Virus record (IMG/VR): IMGVR_UViG_3300027848_000054
Location: 1 to 36,960 of that record
Source of the DNA: a virus
Reading direction: 5' to 3' (one strand)
DNA length: 36,960 bases
Shown here: piece by piece, positions 1 to 6,736 of the stretch
Layout of the letters: each line of letters starts with the position of its first letter
Position numbering within the stretch: the first letter of the stretch is position 1
Notes under the pieces: model-generated
What the model saw: the letters and a program-made list of their open reading frames with translations, nothing else
What the model was told of the DNA's origin: nothing
The model's database searches: none
Position numbers and translations under genes: made by a program

Positions 1-12
1 GTTCTCTTCCAT
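1..12 (-). CDS. Start of a leftward gene that leaves the window (first codons M-E-E-N)
   Basis: Only the first four codons (Met-Glu-Glu-Asn) are visible, reading leftward from an ATG at 12-10, so no function can be given. The reason to call a start here is its upstream region: TTGACT at 47-42, a 17-bp A-rich spacer and TTTAGT at 24-19. This nearly copies the region upstream of the leftward clamp gene at 4617. The ATG lies 6 bases past the TTTAGT box. It would be another leftward gene set among rightward head genes, between terminase and portal. Confidence 0.4.
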
Positions 13-18
13 GCCTAA

Positions 19-47
19 ACTAAAACCATTTTCCATTTAGCAGTCAA
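19..47 (-). promoter_or_regulatory. Putative leftward promoter, TTGACT-17-TTTAGT
   Basis: On the minus strand TTGACT (47-42) is followed by the 17-bp spacer gctaaatggaaaatggt and TTTAGT (24-19). The spacer closely matches that of the promoter at 4654-4626. The predicted transcription start falls at or within a few bases of the ATG at 12. Confidence 0.5.
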
Positions 48-104
48 CTCCCTTTCCTGAAAAAAGTTGCATTTAATCGGGAAAACCTGCTTTTTGACGT
101 GTAA

Positions 105-1571
105 ATGCCAAATGTCGCTTACACTCGTTCCGAGGTTATCAAAAACTTTCCCAAGTGGGAACAGACACGGGATTGTCTGGAGGGTGAGCTTGCGATCAAG
201 GCAGCGGGCGTTAAATACCTCCCGGAACCGCAACTTTCCGGCGAAGATAAAAAAGAACGCTACAAGTCTTACAAAAAGCGGGCGGTGTTTTACAACGTAA
301 CCGGGCGGACTGCCCAAGGGCTAGTCGGGCAGGTCTTTTCAAAGGACCCTACAATCGAACTTCCCCCCGGCACAGAGTTTTTTGAAGGGGACGTTGACGG
401 CGCGGGGAATACCTTGGAGCAGCAATCAAAGGGGCTTGTCTCAGACATCCTCTCCACCGGCCGGGCCGGGCTCTTGGCGGATTTTCCGACTTTGGCCCCC
501 GGACAGGTCGCCACCAAAGCGGATATAGAGGCGGGCCGGATTCGCCCCCGGATTATCCCTTACACAGCGGAACAGATCATAAACTGGCGTGAATCTAATG
601 TGGGCGGGGAAACCCTCTTGACTCTTTTGGTCCTCTCGGAAAATGCCGTGGTCATGGATGACGGGTTTGAGTTTGGCACGGAACCCCGATGGCGCGTGAT
701 GCGTTTGGAGAATCCAGAAGACCGGGCCATATCATTTGTCCAAGCGGAATCTTGGCGCAAAAAGGACAGACCTGAAAACAAAGACGATATTTACGAAATC
801 GCGGAAGGGCCATTCACAATCTTGGATCACCGGGGCCAACCATTGAAGAAAATCCCGTTTACTTTTGTTGGCTCAACCAACAATGACGCGGACGTTGACG
901 AGGCTCCGCTTTACGACATTTCGACGCTCAATTTAGCACACTACCGCAACTCGGCGGATGTCGAAGAAAGCTCTTTCCTGGTCGGTCAACCTACTTTGGT
1001 TTTGGCCGGTCTGACGCAAGATTGGGTTGACAAGAACATGGCCGGCGGAATCGCGTTTGGCTCCCGGTCGGCAATTATGCTGAACGCCGGGGCGGATGCT
1101 TCATTGCTCCAATCCGAGTCGAACAATTTACCCAAAGAATTGATGCTCCAAAAGGAGGACCAAATGAAGGCACTAGGCGCCAAACTGATTGAGCCAAAAA
1201 AGGTCCAGTCCACGGCAACAGAAGCGGCTATTGCGGAAACATCCGAGGCGTCCGTCCTTTCATCGTTGGCCAAGAATGTTTCTCAAGCGTATGAAAAAGC
1301 GTTGGCATTTGCGGGGAATTTCCTTGGCGAATACGACCCCGAAAAATTTATTTACGAACTGAATACCGATTTCAGCATTGCCAAAATGAACGCCCAAGAG
1401 CGTCAACAACTGATCGCAGAATGGCAAAGCGAACTCATCACTTGGAGCGAAGCACGGGAAGGGTTACGCAAAGCCGGGGTTGCTTACGAGAAAGACGAAG
1501 ACGCCCGGAGGCTGATTGACTCAGAAGCAGCGGCGCGGGGTGGATTCAAAGAGGACCCTCAAGGCGTTTAA
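105..1571 (+). CDS. Portal protein, DUF4055 family
   Basis: 488 residues, the usual length for a siphovirus portal. The portal forms the dodecameric ring at one capsid vertex through which terminase packs DNA and to which the neck attaches. The N-terminal third carries the DUF4055-type pattern: YNVTGRTAQGLVGQVFSKDP near residues 64-83, then a DVDGAG segment and a TGRAGLLADFP segment. The C-terminal part is acidic and helical. The ATG at 105 has no Shine-Dalgarno. A weak box pair (TTGCAT at 67 and CTTTTTG at 90) sits just upstream in the geometry seen at other genes here. It is followed 4 bases later by the DUF1353 gene and then the MuF-like gene, a standard head-gene order. Confidence 0.88.
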   Translation: MPNVAYTRSEVIKNFPKWEQTRDCLEGELAIKAAGVKYLPEPQLSGEDKKERYKSYKKRAVFYNVTGRTAQGLVGQVFSKDPTIELPPGTEFFEGDVDGAGNTLEQQSKGLVSDILSTGRAGLLADFPTLAPGQVATKADIEAGRIRPRIIPYTAEQIINWRESNVGGETLLTLLVLSENAVVMDDGFEFGTEPRWRVMRLENPEDRAISFVQAESWRKKDRPENKDDIYEIAEGPFTILDHRGQPLKKIPFTFVGSTNNDADVDEAPLYDISTLNLAHYRNSADVEESSFLVGQPTLVLAGLTQDWVDKNMAGGIAFGSRSAIMLNAGADASLLQSESNNLPKELMLQKEDQMKALGAKLIEPKKVQSTATEAAIAETSEASVLSSLAKNVSQAYEKALAFAGNFLGEYDPEKFIYELNTDFSIAKMNAQERQQLIAEWQSELITWSEAREGLRKAGVAYEKDEDARRLIDSEAAARGGFKEDPQGV

Positions 1572-1575
1572 GGAA

Positions 1576-1971
1576 ATGAAGAATTTCCCCGACCGGCTTT
1601 TGCATGAGGACTTGACCCATGAGACGGGCAAGTTGCGGCTGCTCATTCTGGCCACGTTCCGTTACTTTGTGGGCGGTGAAGGTTCCGGCATTGTCCTGAC
1701 AGTCCCGGCGGGTTTCGTGACTGACCTTGCGAGCGTCCCCCGGCTTCTTTGGTGGGTGTTGCCACCGTTCGGACGTTACACGCGGGCGGCAGTTGTCCAC
1801 GATTTTCTTTATTCCGGCCAAGGTCTTTCCCGGGCAATTGCGGACGCAATCTTTCTTGAAGCGATGACGGATTTGGGCGTCAAGCGGTGGAAGCGTTGGG
1901 TGATGTATTTCGGCGTCCGCATTGGCGGTTGGTGGTCATTTAAGAAAGCGACCCGAACCGTCCGGGGTTAG
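1576..1971 (+). CDS. DUF1353 family protein
   Basis: 131 residues from the ATG at 1576, four bases after the portal stop. An in-frame upstream start at 1516 would overlap portal coding and add 20 residues that do not belong to the family. Family hallmarks are visible: TDLASVPRLLWWVLPP near residues 49-64, then AAVVHDFLYSGQ. The D-x-A-S-x-P-R and H-D-x-L-Y signatures are typical of DUF1353. The biochemical role of the family is not established; members are common in phages, often near structural or lysis genes. The strong His-Asp motif would suit a metal-dependent or hydrolase-like activity, but that is inference. Confidence 0.82.
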   Translation: MKNFPDRLLHEDLTHETGKLRLLILATFRYFVGGEGSGIVLTVPAGFVTDLASVPRLLWWVLPPFGRYTRAAVVHDFLYSGQGLSRAIADAIFLEAMTDLGVKRWKRWVMYFGVRIGGWWSFKKATRTVRG

Positions 1972-1972
1972 C

Positions 1973-2000
1973 TTGAAAAAATCTAAAAATAGTTTTTGCT
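1973..2000 (+). promoter_or_regulatory. Putative rightward promoter, TTGAAA-16-TTTGCT
   Basis: TTGAAA at 1973-1978, an A-rich 16-bp spacer containing ctaaaaatagtt, and TTTGCT at 1995-2000, six bases before the ATG of the MuF-like gene at 2007. It matches the arrangement upstream of 8066, 34869 and several leftward genes, and implies a nearly leaderless message. Confidence 0.4.
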
Positions 2001-2006
2001 CCCGCT

Positions 2007-3947
2007 ATGTCTTCCCCACTTTTAGACCTAGCAGTTCGGCGGCAAGTTTTGCTTGAGCGTCTCAAGTCTGGGCAAGTCCGGTCGTTTGAAAAAGCATTTC
2101 GCGAAATTGAACGGATCGTAAAGCTCGCATTTGGTGCGACCGGCGACGATCTGAACAACCAAGGGCGGAGATATTTAGCCGGGTTCCTCCGGGACCTCAA
2201 ACGGGATTTGGCGAAACCCTTGGCAACCGAAATCAAACTCTACACTCTTGAACTCGAAAAGACAGCGGGTTTGTACGCCTCGGCGGAAGCCTTTGACTTG
2301 AAGAAAACCGTTGCAGGTGTTGGGACGCTGAAAGTCCCCGACGCGGCCAAAGCTTTCAAGCGGGCGTTAGATCTCCCGATGTCCCATTCGGGCGAACTGT
2401 TGACCGACTTTATCAAGAGCTTTTCAGGCCGCGAAACTGCCCGCGTGGTTGACCGGGTGCGTCAGGGAGTGGCGCAAGGGCGAACCAATCAAGAACTTGT
2501 CAGGTCAGTGGTTGGGACAAAAGGGCGCAACTTCCGAGACGGCATTTTGGCCACCTCCAGGCGCAACGCGCAATCCATGATCCGGACGGCAACCCAACAC
2601 GTTGCAAGCTCCGCCCGGCTTGACGTTTGGGAGGCAAATCCAGACGTGGTCAAAAAATACCAATGGATCTCGACGTTAGATCGGCGCACATCTTCAGTTT
2701 GTTTCACAGGTTTAACCACCCCTCGTCCCATCGGGCAAATTTTGAACATGTTCCGTCGCACCTATCAAGGGCAAGTTTTCATCATCGCAACAGCCGCAGG
2801 CGAGCAATTCCGAGCCACGCCAAACCACCCGATATTGACGGCGGATGGTTGGAGAGCGGCCAAGGAAATCACACCAAGCGATAAGGTCTTGGACTTCACT
2901 TTTAGCGAGTTTGTCCCGGAAGGCGACTGCATAGAAATGCAACCCAGCTTTTCCGCAATCGCGGATGCGCTTTTCCATCCATCCGTTAGCGATATTGTTT
3001 CTGTAAGTCCCACGCCCGCAGATTTCCACGGCGACGGACAGAGTGGGCAAAACAAGGTCAATACTGCCAAACCCAAGCCTGAACTGGGGCGTGGTTTCAA
3101 CCCCTTCCCGATTGAGGATACCAGACACAAAACGCTCATTTGGTTGCATGATGCCGGATTTTTCACGGCTCACAGCGGCTTTGGTTCGTTGGACATCACT
3201 GGGCTTCCACCCATCCAACCCCCTAAGATCGTGCCCATGTCGCTTCAGAGCGGCGAACAAACCAGAACGACTGACCCCCAAGCGGGACAGGATTTCCGAG
3301 GGTCTGGCCCCACTTTGGAAGAGCCCAACAGCTTTGAGAGTTCGGGGGTGTTCTTGGCCCCTCGGGACGTGCTCCAAGACGCTAAGGCGCTTCAGAAAGG
3401 TGGTGACTGTGGTTGTGGTTGCGCCGAATTGCCTCCCAATTTGGTTGGCCGGGGTGCCATCGCGCCAAAGTTTCAAAATGTCATTAGTGTGGGGAGTGAG
3501 TTTGTTTCTTGCCATGTTTATAACTTTGAGACTAGTTCAGGATACTACATGGTGGGTCGTGCGCTTGTCAAGAACTGTCAGAGTTTGGACCAAAGAGACT
3601 TTGAGGTCGGGAAGGGACCAACCCCGCCAATCCATGTTCGGTGCCGGAGCACAACAATCGCGGTTATCTCTGAAGAATTCGATTTCCTGAAAGGGGGCCG
3701 GACACGCTCGGCAGAGTTCGGCCCGGTCAAAGGTGACAAATCATATTTCGATTGGCTAAAGCGCCAAAATAAAAGCGTCCAATCAGAAGCACTTGGCCCG
3801 ACCCGAGCCAAGCTATTTTCTGAGGGGGGACTTTCAGCGGAGAAATTTTCGGCTCTTCAGTTGGACAAAAATTTTGCACCTCTCACCTTGGACGAAATGC
3901 AAGCCCTTGAACCTTTGGCATTCAAGAAAGCGGGTCTATCGGGTTAA
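2007..3947 (+). CDS. MuF-like head morphogenesis protein interrupted by an intein
   Basis: The precursor is 646 residues: an N-extein of 231, an intein of 292 (residues 232-523) and a C-extein of 123. Splicing would give a 354-residue protein. The joined extein reads WISTLDRRTSSV-CQSLDQRDF, followed by PPIHVRCRSTT, the C-terminal signature of Mu gpF/SPP1 gp7-like minor head proteins (D-x-R-T-S, then P-P-x-H-x-x-C-R). These proteins associate with the portal and take part in head assembly or DNA release. The intein sits exactly before the conserved cysteine of this motif, which serves as the +1 nucleophile. The ATG at 2007 follows a TTGAAA/TTTGCT promoter-like pair. The 3' end overlaps the convergent clamp gene by 26 bases. 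Confidence 0.9.
   Translation: MSSPLLDLAVRRQVLLERLKSGQVRSFEKAFREIERIVKLAFGATGDDLNNQGRRYLAGFLRDLKRDLAKPLATEIKLYTLELEKTAGLYASAEAFDLKKTVAGVGTLKVPDAAKAFKRALDLPMSHSGELLTDFIKSFSGRETARVVDRVRQGVAQGRTNQELVRSVVGTKGRNFRDGILATSRRNAQSMIRTATQHVASSARLDVWEANPDVVKKYQWISTLDRRTSSVCFTGLTTPRPIGQILNMFRRTYQGQVFIIATAAGEQFRATPNHPILTADGWRAAKEITPSDKVLDFTFSEFVPEGDCIEMQPSFSAIADALFHPSVSDIVSVSPTPADFHGDGQSGQNKVNTAKPKPELGRGFNPFPIEDTRHKTLIWLHDAGFFTAHSGFGSLDITGLPPIQPPKIVPMSLQSGEQTRTTDPQAGQDFRGSGPTLEEPNSFESSGVFLAPRDVLQDAKALQKGGDCGCGCAELPPNLVGRGAIAPKFQNVISVGSEFVSCHVYNFETSSGYYMVGRALVKNCQSLDQRDFEVGKGPTPPIHVRCRSTTIAVISEEFDFLKGGRTRSAEFGPVKGDKSYFDWLKRQNKSVQSEALGPTRAKLFSEGGLSAEKFSALQLDKNFAPLTLDEMQALEPLAFKKAGLSG
2700..3575 (+). other. 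Intein in the MuF-like protein (292 residues), split by an antisense nuclease gene
   Basis: Protein-splicing element. Block A is CFTGLTTPRPIGQ with nucleophile Cys1. Block B is ATPNHPILTADGW, including the T-x-x-H motif. Block F is VYNFETSSGYYM. Block G is ALVKN followed by +1 Cys. The usual penultimate His of block G is Lys here. The splicing segments occupy about 80 residues at the N end and 30 at the C end. Between them lies a linker of about 180 residues with no LAGLIDADG or HNH motif and little recognisable fold in the sense direction. That linker lies opposite the leftward nuclease gene at 3515-2712. It carries a DFHGDG motif (residues 339-344 of the precursor) directly opposite the nuclease active-site glutamate. 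Confidence 0.88.
2712..3515 (-). CDS. Putative antisense homing endonuclease inside the intein (two HTH segments plus Vsr/DUF559-like nuclease)
   Basis: 267 residues on the strand opposite the intein. Residues 11-46 and 60-95 each look like a helix-turn-helix; the cores are ANQIGRQFGATTTTVTTFLKR and PSEILSRLGVSRSGLFAALKR. Residues 125-215 resemble the PD-(D/E)XK/EDxHD fold of Vsr and DUF559 proteins: NERF with Glu127, PQF with Gln144, GSIDLVLP with Asp153, and SVAVEICG with Glu164, then a basic helix (KRIRDCGKAGLHFYAV). This is the organisation expected of a DNA-binding nicking or cleaving homing enzyme. The last 70 or so residues lie opposite the splicing N-domain and may be partly non-functional read-through. 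The ATG at 3515 has no Shine-Dalgarno, like its neighbours. Codons are in exact complementary register with the sense frame. Upstream on the same strand is the clamp gene, 407 bases away, with no visible terminator between. A long antisense frame alone would prove nothing; the call rests on the domain content. Confidence 0.78.
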   Translation of the reverse strand: MARNKLTPHTNDILKLWRDGTPANQIGRQFGATTTTVTTFLKRLSVLEHVPRGQEHPRTLKAVGLFQSGARPSEILSRLGVSRSGLFAALKRHGHDLRGLDGWKPSDVQRTKAAVSREKSGIMQPNERFVSGILNREGVETTPQFRLGFGSIDLVLPTLSVAVEICGRGTYRNNIANGWMEKRIRDCGKAGLHFYAVAFRDKLAKSEVQDLIAWCDFLGRSPTIRRQYRVVWRGSELLACGCCDDENLPLIGATEHVQNLPDGTRGG

Positions 3948-4617
3948 TTTCCCGGGCTTTCTCAACGAGGTTTGCCAGCATCCCGGCCCCTATTTCGCCC
4001 GCGTCAGGGTTGAGTTTCGCGACCATCTGTGCCAACTCTTCCAAGGCTTGGAGTTTGTCATGCCTTTGCTCCTGGGGTGACTTCTCGCCCTCCTTGACTT
4101 TGACAGGCATAATCACGCCATGCCCAACGGCGACAGCTGTCTTCAGACCGTGAGGGGCCACTCGCAGCCCCGAAGAACCTTTCAGGGTCTCAATTTTCAC
4201 CACCGCCGTGCCCAAACTTTTTGCAAGTTTGGCGAGCAATTCAGCGTTGATGCAAATCGAGGCTGCGACTTCTGAGTCCTCTGCGGGAATCACCATGCGC
4301 CAATTTGGGAATTGGGTGTCAGCGCGGGGGAAGGTTCTGCCGTCTGAAAGTGTCACTTTGGCACTGTCAGAGCAATCCAGTGTGAGGTTGTCCTCGCGCT
4401 TGGCCAACTTACGGGCTTCTTTCAGGGCAGCAATGGGGATTAGCCCGGCGGTGTCCTCTTTTCCCAGATCCACCGGGGTGACCGAAATAACATGTCCACT
4501 AGTGGACACCACATTCCCAACCCCCTTTGTGATATCGAGGTATGGAGCCTCAAGGGATGGTCGGTTTTGTTTTACCGAGCAGGCAAGTTCGGTGATGTGG
4601 TCTTTGGGTAGTTTCAT
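3922..4617 (-). CDS. DnaN-like sliding clamp (shortened)
   Basis: 231 residues from the ATG at 4617; a GTG three codons upstream (4626) overlaps the promoter. Clamps encircle DNA and tether the polymerase. Two features resemble bacterial beta clamps: FPNWRMVIP near residue 104, like the FP-D-x-R-x-V-I-P segment, and GVIMPVKV near residue 168, like the V-V-M-P-M-R end. With roughly 180 folded residues plus a charged helical tail of about 50, it is much shorter than the three-domain beta clamp (about 366), so it probably has two domains and might assemble as a trimer. It is separated from the other replication genes and lies leftward between MuF and scaffold, with its own promoter. Its end overlaps MuF by 26 bases, and the antisense nuclease gene lies downstream on the same strand. 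Confidence 0.68.
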   Translation of the reverse strand: MKLPKDHITELACSVKQNRPSLEAPYLDITKGVGNVVSTSGHVISVTPVDLGKEDTAGLIPIAALKEARKLAKREDNLTLDCSDSAKVTLSDGRTFPRADTQFPNWRMVIPAEDSEVAASICINAELLAKLAKSLGTAVVKIETLKGSSGLRVAPHGLKTAVAVGHGVIMPVKVKEGEKSPQEQRHDKLQALEELAQMVAKLNPDAGEIGAGMLANLVEKAREINPIDPLS

Positions 4618-4625
4618 GGCCCGCA

Positions 4626-4654
4626 CTTAAAAACGGTTTACATTTAGCTGTCAA
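4626..4654 (-). promoter_or_regulatory. Putative leftward promoter, TTGACA-17-TTTAAG
   Basis: TTGACA (4654-4649), spacer gctaaatgtaaaccgtt, TTTAAG (4631-4626), then the clamp ATG at 4617. It would give an almost leaderless clamp message, and by read-through could supply the antisense nuclease at 3515. It is back to back with a rightward box pair at 4662-4689. Confidence 0.6.
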
Positions 4655-4661
4655 ACCTTTC

Positions 4662-4689
4662 TTGCAATAGATACAAAAAAAGTTTTTCG
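4662..4689 (+). promoter_or_regulatory. Putative rightward promoter, TTGCAA-16-TTTTCG
   Basis: TTGCAA at 4662-4667, A-rich spacer, AGTTTTTCG at 4681-4689, about 45 bases before the scaffold ATG. It shares the A-rich/GTTTT core with other promoter candidates here and diverges from the clamp promoter. A TATAAA at 4722-4727, six bases before the scaffold ATG, is an alternative. Confidence 0.35.
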
Positions 4690-4732
4690 TGCTGGTCTTA
4701 ATACCGGACGGTGTCCGCAACTATAAAAACTC

Positions 4733-5446
4733 ATGAAATATATTATTGATTCAGATTCTCACGCCAAACTCTCCGATGAGGCCAAGGGGGAATACACGGA
4801 AAAGGACGACAAATTTGTCCTGACCCTCGAAGGCCACGAGGAGACTTTTGTCCCAAAAGTGAAACGGGACATCGAAATCGAACACCGTAAAACGGCGGAA
4901 AAAAATCTTTCCGACGCCCAAGCCCGGGAAACCAAATTGATTGCGGACCTCGAAAAAGCCGGGGGTTCCAAAACCGAAATCGAAGCAATCCGCAAACAGC
5001 ACGTTGTCGAAGTGGACAGAATCAAAGCGGAGTATGCCGAAAAGGAGAAAGTGACAAAAGCGGAAGTTCACAAGTCAATGATCCGTGAAGAATCCAACAA
5101 GTTTTCCGGCGAAAAATTCACGGTTCCATCTGCAATTTCCCGCCTCTACCAAGACCGCCTGACTGTTGAAGAGGTTGACGGCGTCCCGGTGATCCGGGTT
5201 TTGGAGGCTGACGGCAAACCCTCGGTGAAGTCTCTGGGGGATTTACAAAAAGAATTCCTTGAAAATAAGGAATTCGCGATCATTGTAAAAGCCACAGAAG
5301 CCAATGGCGGCGGTGCTAACAGAGGCAAACGGGACGGCGGTGCTGGTTCCAAAAGAACAATCTCCAAGGATGAGCTTGCAGGAATGTCCCAAGAGGAACG
5401 CACACAGGCGTTCGTGAAGGATGGCGCAAGAATGTCCGAGGAATAA
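4733..5446 (+). CDS. Capsid scaffolding protein
   Basis: 237 residues, highly charged. A short N-terminal domain (about 45 residues) is followed by a long Lys/Glu/Ala-rich coiled coil (about residues 45-120), a small globular part with FTVPSAISRLYQDR, and a Gly/Arg/Lys-rich segment (GGGANRGKRDGGAGSKR) before the acidic C-terminus. This layout and the position directly before the coat gene fit phage scaffolding proteins, which bind coat subunits during procapsid assembly and leave before DNA fills the head. No protease domain is visible, so exit rather than cleavage is likelier. The family assignment rests on organisation more than on conserved residues. Confidence 0.75.
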   Translation: MKYIIDSDSHAKLSDEAKGEYTEKDDKFVLTLEGHEETFVPKVKRDIEIEHRKTAEKNLSDAQARETKLIADLEKAGGSKTEIEAIRKQHVVEVDRIKAEYAEKEKVTKAEVHKSMIREESNKFSGEKFTVPSAISRLYQDRLTVEEVDGVPVIRVLEADGKPSVKSLGDLQKEFLENKEFAIIVKATEANGGGANRGKRDGGAGSKRTISKDELAGMSQEERTQAFVKDGARMSEE

Positions 5447-5479
5447 ACTCAAAACCTCAATTAGGATTTAGAAAACATC

Positions 5480-6649
5480 ATGGCAAATTCTGTCACCCTC
5501 ACAAACCTCGCCCCCGAAATCTACAAGGCAATGGACACGGTTTCCCGTGAAATTGTCGGTGCAATTCCGGGCGCAATGCTCAACACCGCCGATTCAAACG
5601 GTGTAAACGCCGCCTCTTTTGGCGACAAAGTGAAGTCCATGCGGACGCCCAAGACCACCCCGACCAGTTCGTTCACCCCGGCCATGACGCCGTCTGATGC
5701 GACGGATAAAAACGCCACGTTTGACGAGTTCGCGTTGGACCAAATCGCGAAAGACGATTTGCCCCTTTTGGGTGAGACGGTTCGCCGTCTCAACCAAGCG
5801 GGCGGACAAGCTGAAACATTCCGGACGGACACTTTTGCGCAAATCATGCGCGGTGTGGTCAACCAGATGGAGGGCTACCTTGCGGGTGTCCTCTACAAGG
5901 GTGCTTCCCGCGCTGTCGGAACCGCCGGGACCGCTCCTTTTGCGTCCAACCTGACCGTTCTGACCGCCGCCAAGAAAGCCCTTTTGGACAACGGCGCGCC
6001 CCAAGATAATCAGTATTCCTTTGTGATGGATACGACTGCCGGAATGAATTTCCGCAACTTGACCAATCTCCAAAAGGTCAACGAGGCCGGGACGGCGGAT
6101 CTGCTCCGCAACGGATCGCTGATGAACACATTGGGGTTCTTCCTGCGTGAATCTGCGGGCATTGCATCCCACACCAAGGGCACGGGCACGCTCTACGATG
6201 CTAATGGTGCCGTTGCAGTTGGTGATACCACTATCACCCTTGACGGCGGAACCGTAGGGGCTACCGGCATCACAGCCGGTGATGTGGTCACGTTTGCCGG
6301 TGATGACAACAATTACGTTGTCGGAACTGGTCTGGCTGCTGGTGGTGGTGACATTGTTCTCAATCGCCCCGGCGCTCAGGAAATCGTTGCTGACACCACG
6401 GAATTGACCATTGGTGATAGCTTCGCGGCCAACGTCGCGTTCCACCGTTCGGCCGTTGAGTTCGCCGCCCGTTCCGCCGATATGGGCCAGGACGCAGCGG
6501 TTGAAGTGTTGGATGTCATTGACCCGGTCTCGGGAATCCCCTTCCAATTCCGCCGTTACGCGGGCGAGGGCATGAGCAAAATCATGGTCGTGATTTACTA
6601 CGGGGCCAAGGTTTGGAAAAGTGAAAACGTGGTTTTGGCCATGGGATAA
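5480..6649 (+). CDS. Major capsid protein, P22 coat-like
   Basis: 389 residues, starting ATG at 5480 after aaaacatc. It looks like the P22 gp5 type of HK97-fold coat. The N-terminal part runs from MANSVTLTNLAPEIYKAMD through an ETVRRLNQAG segment. A helical middle contains MEGYLAGVLYKGASRAVG. A glycine- and threonine-rich insertion domain follows at about residues 235-310 (DTTITLDGG, GDVVTFAGDDNNYVV), as in P22, where this domain decorates the capsid surface. The C-terminal part (FRRYAGEGMSKIMVVIYYGAKVW) returns to the core. A strong terminator follows at once, so the coat gene ends a transcription unit with the scaffold. The Ala/Gly-rich composition and uniform codons suit a highly expressed protein. 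Confidence 0.9.
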   Translation: MANSVTLTNLAPEIYKAMDTVSREIVGAIPGAMLNTADSNGVNAASFGDKVKSMRTPKTTPTSSFTPAMTPSDATDKNATFDEFALDQIAKDDLPLLGETVRRLNQAGGQAETFRTDTFAQIMRGVVNQMEGYLAGVLYKGASRAVGTAGTAPFASNLTVLTAAKKALLDNGAPQDNQYSFVMDTTAGMNFRNLTNLQKVNEAGTADLLRNGSLMNTLGFFLRESAGIASHTKGTGTLYDANGAVAVGDTTITLDGGTVGATGITAGDVVTFAGDDNNYVVGTGLAAGGGDIVLNRPGAQEIVADTTELTIGDSFAANVAFHRSAVEFAARSADMGQDAAVEVLDVIDPVSGIPFQFRRYAGEGMSKIMVVIYYGAKVWKSENVVLAMG

Positions 6650-6679
6650 ACCAAAGGGTTACCGCTCAAAAGTCTTGCA

Positions 6680-6709
6680 CCCTGACCGTTTATTCGGTCA
6701 GGGTTTTTT
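6680..6709 (+). terminator. Intrinsic terminator after the coat gene
   Basis: A perfect 9-bp stem ccctgaccg / cggtcaggg (6680-6688 and 6695-6703), loop tttatt, then six T (6704-6709). It lies 31 bases after the coat stop. Confidence 0.9.
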
Positions 6710-6736
6710 GTTCCCGAGTTACAACCCACAAATACC

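Noticed and set aside
3043-3690. Alternative rightward frame across the intein (215 residues)
   Set aside because: It is in a different frame from the MuF/intein gene; no domain, and it is broken at both ends by the true gene.
5594-6547. 317-residue frame opposite the coat gene
   Set aside because: Same complementary register as the nuclease, but low-complexity and without any domain pattern. Codon use of the coat gene leaves this frame open by chance.
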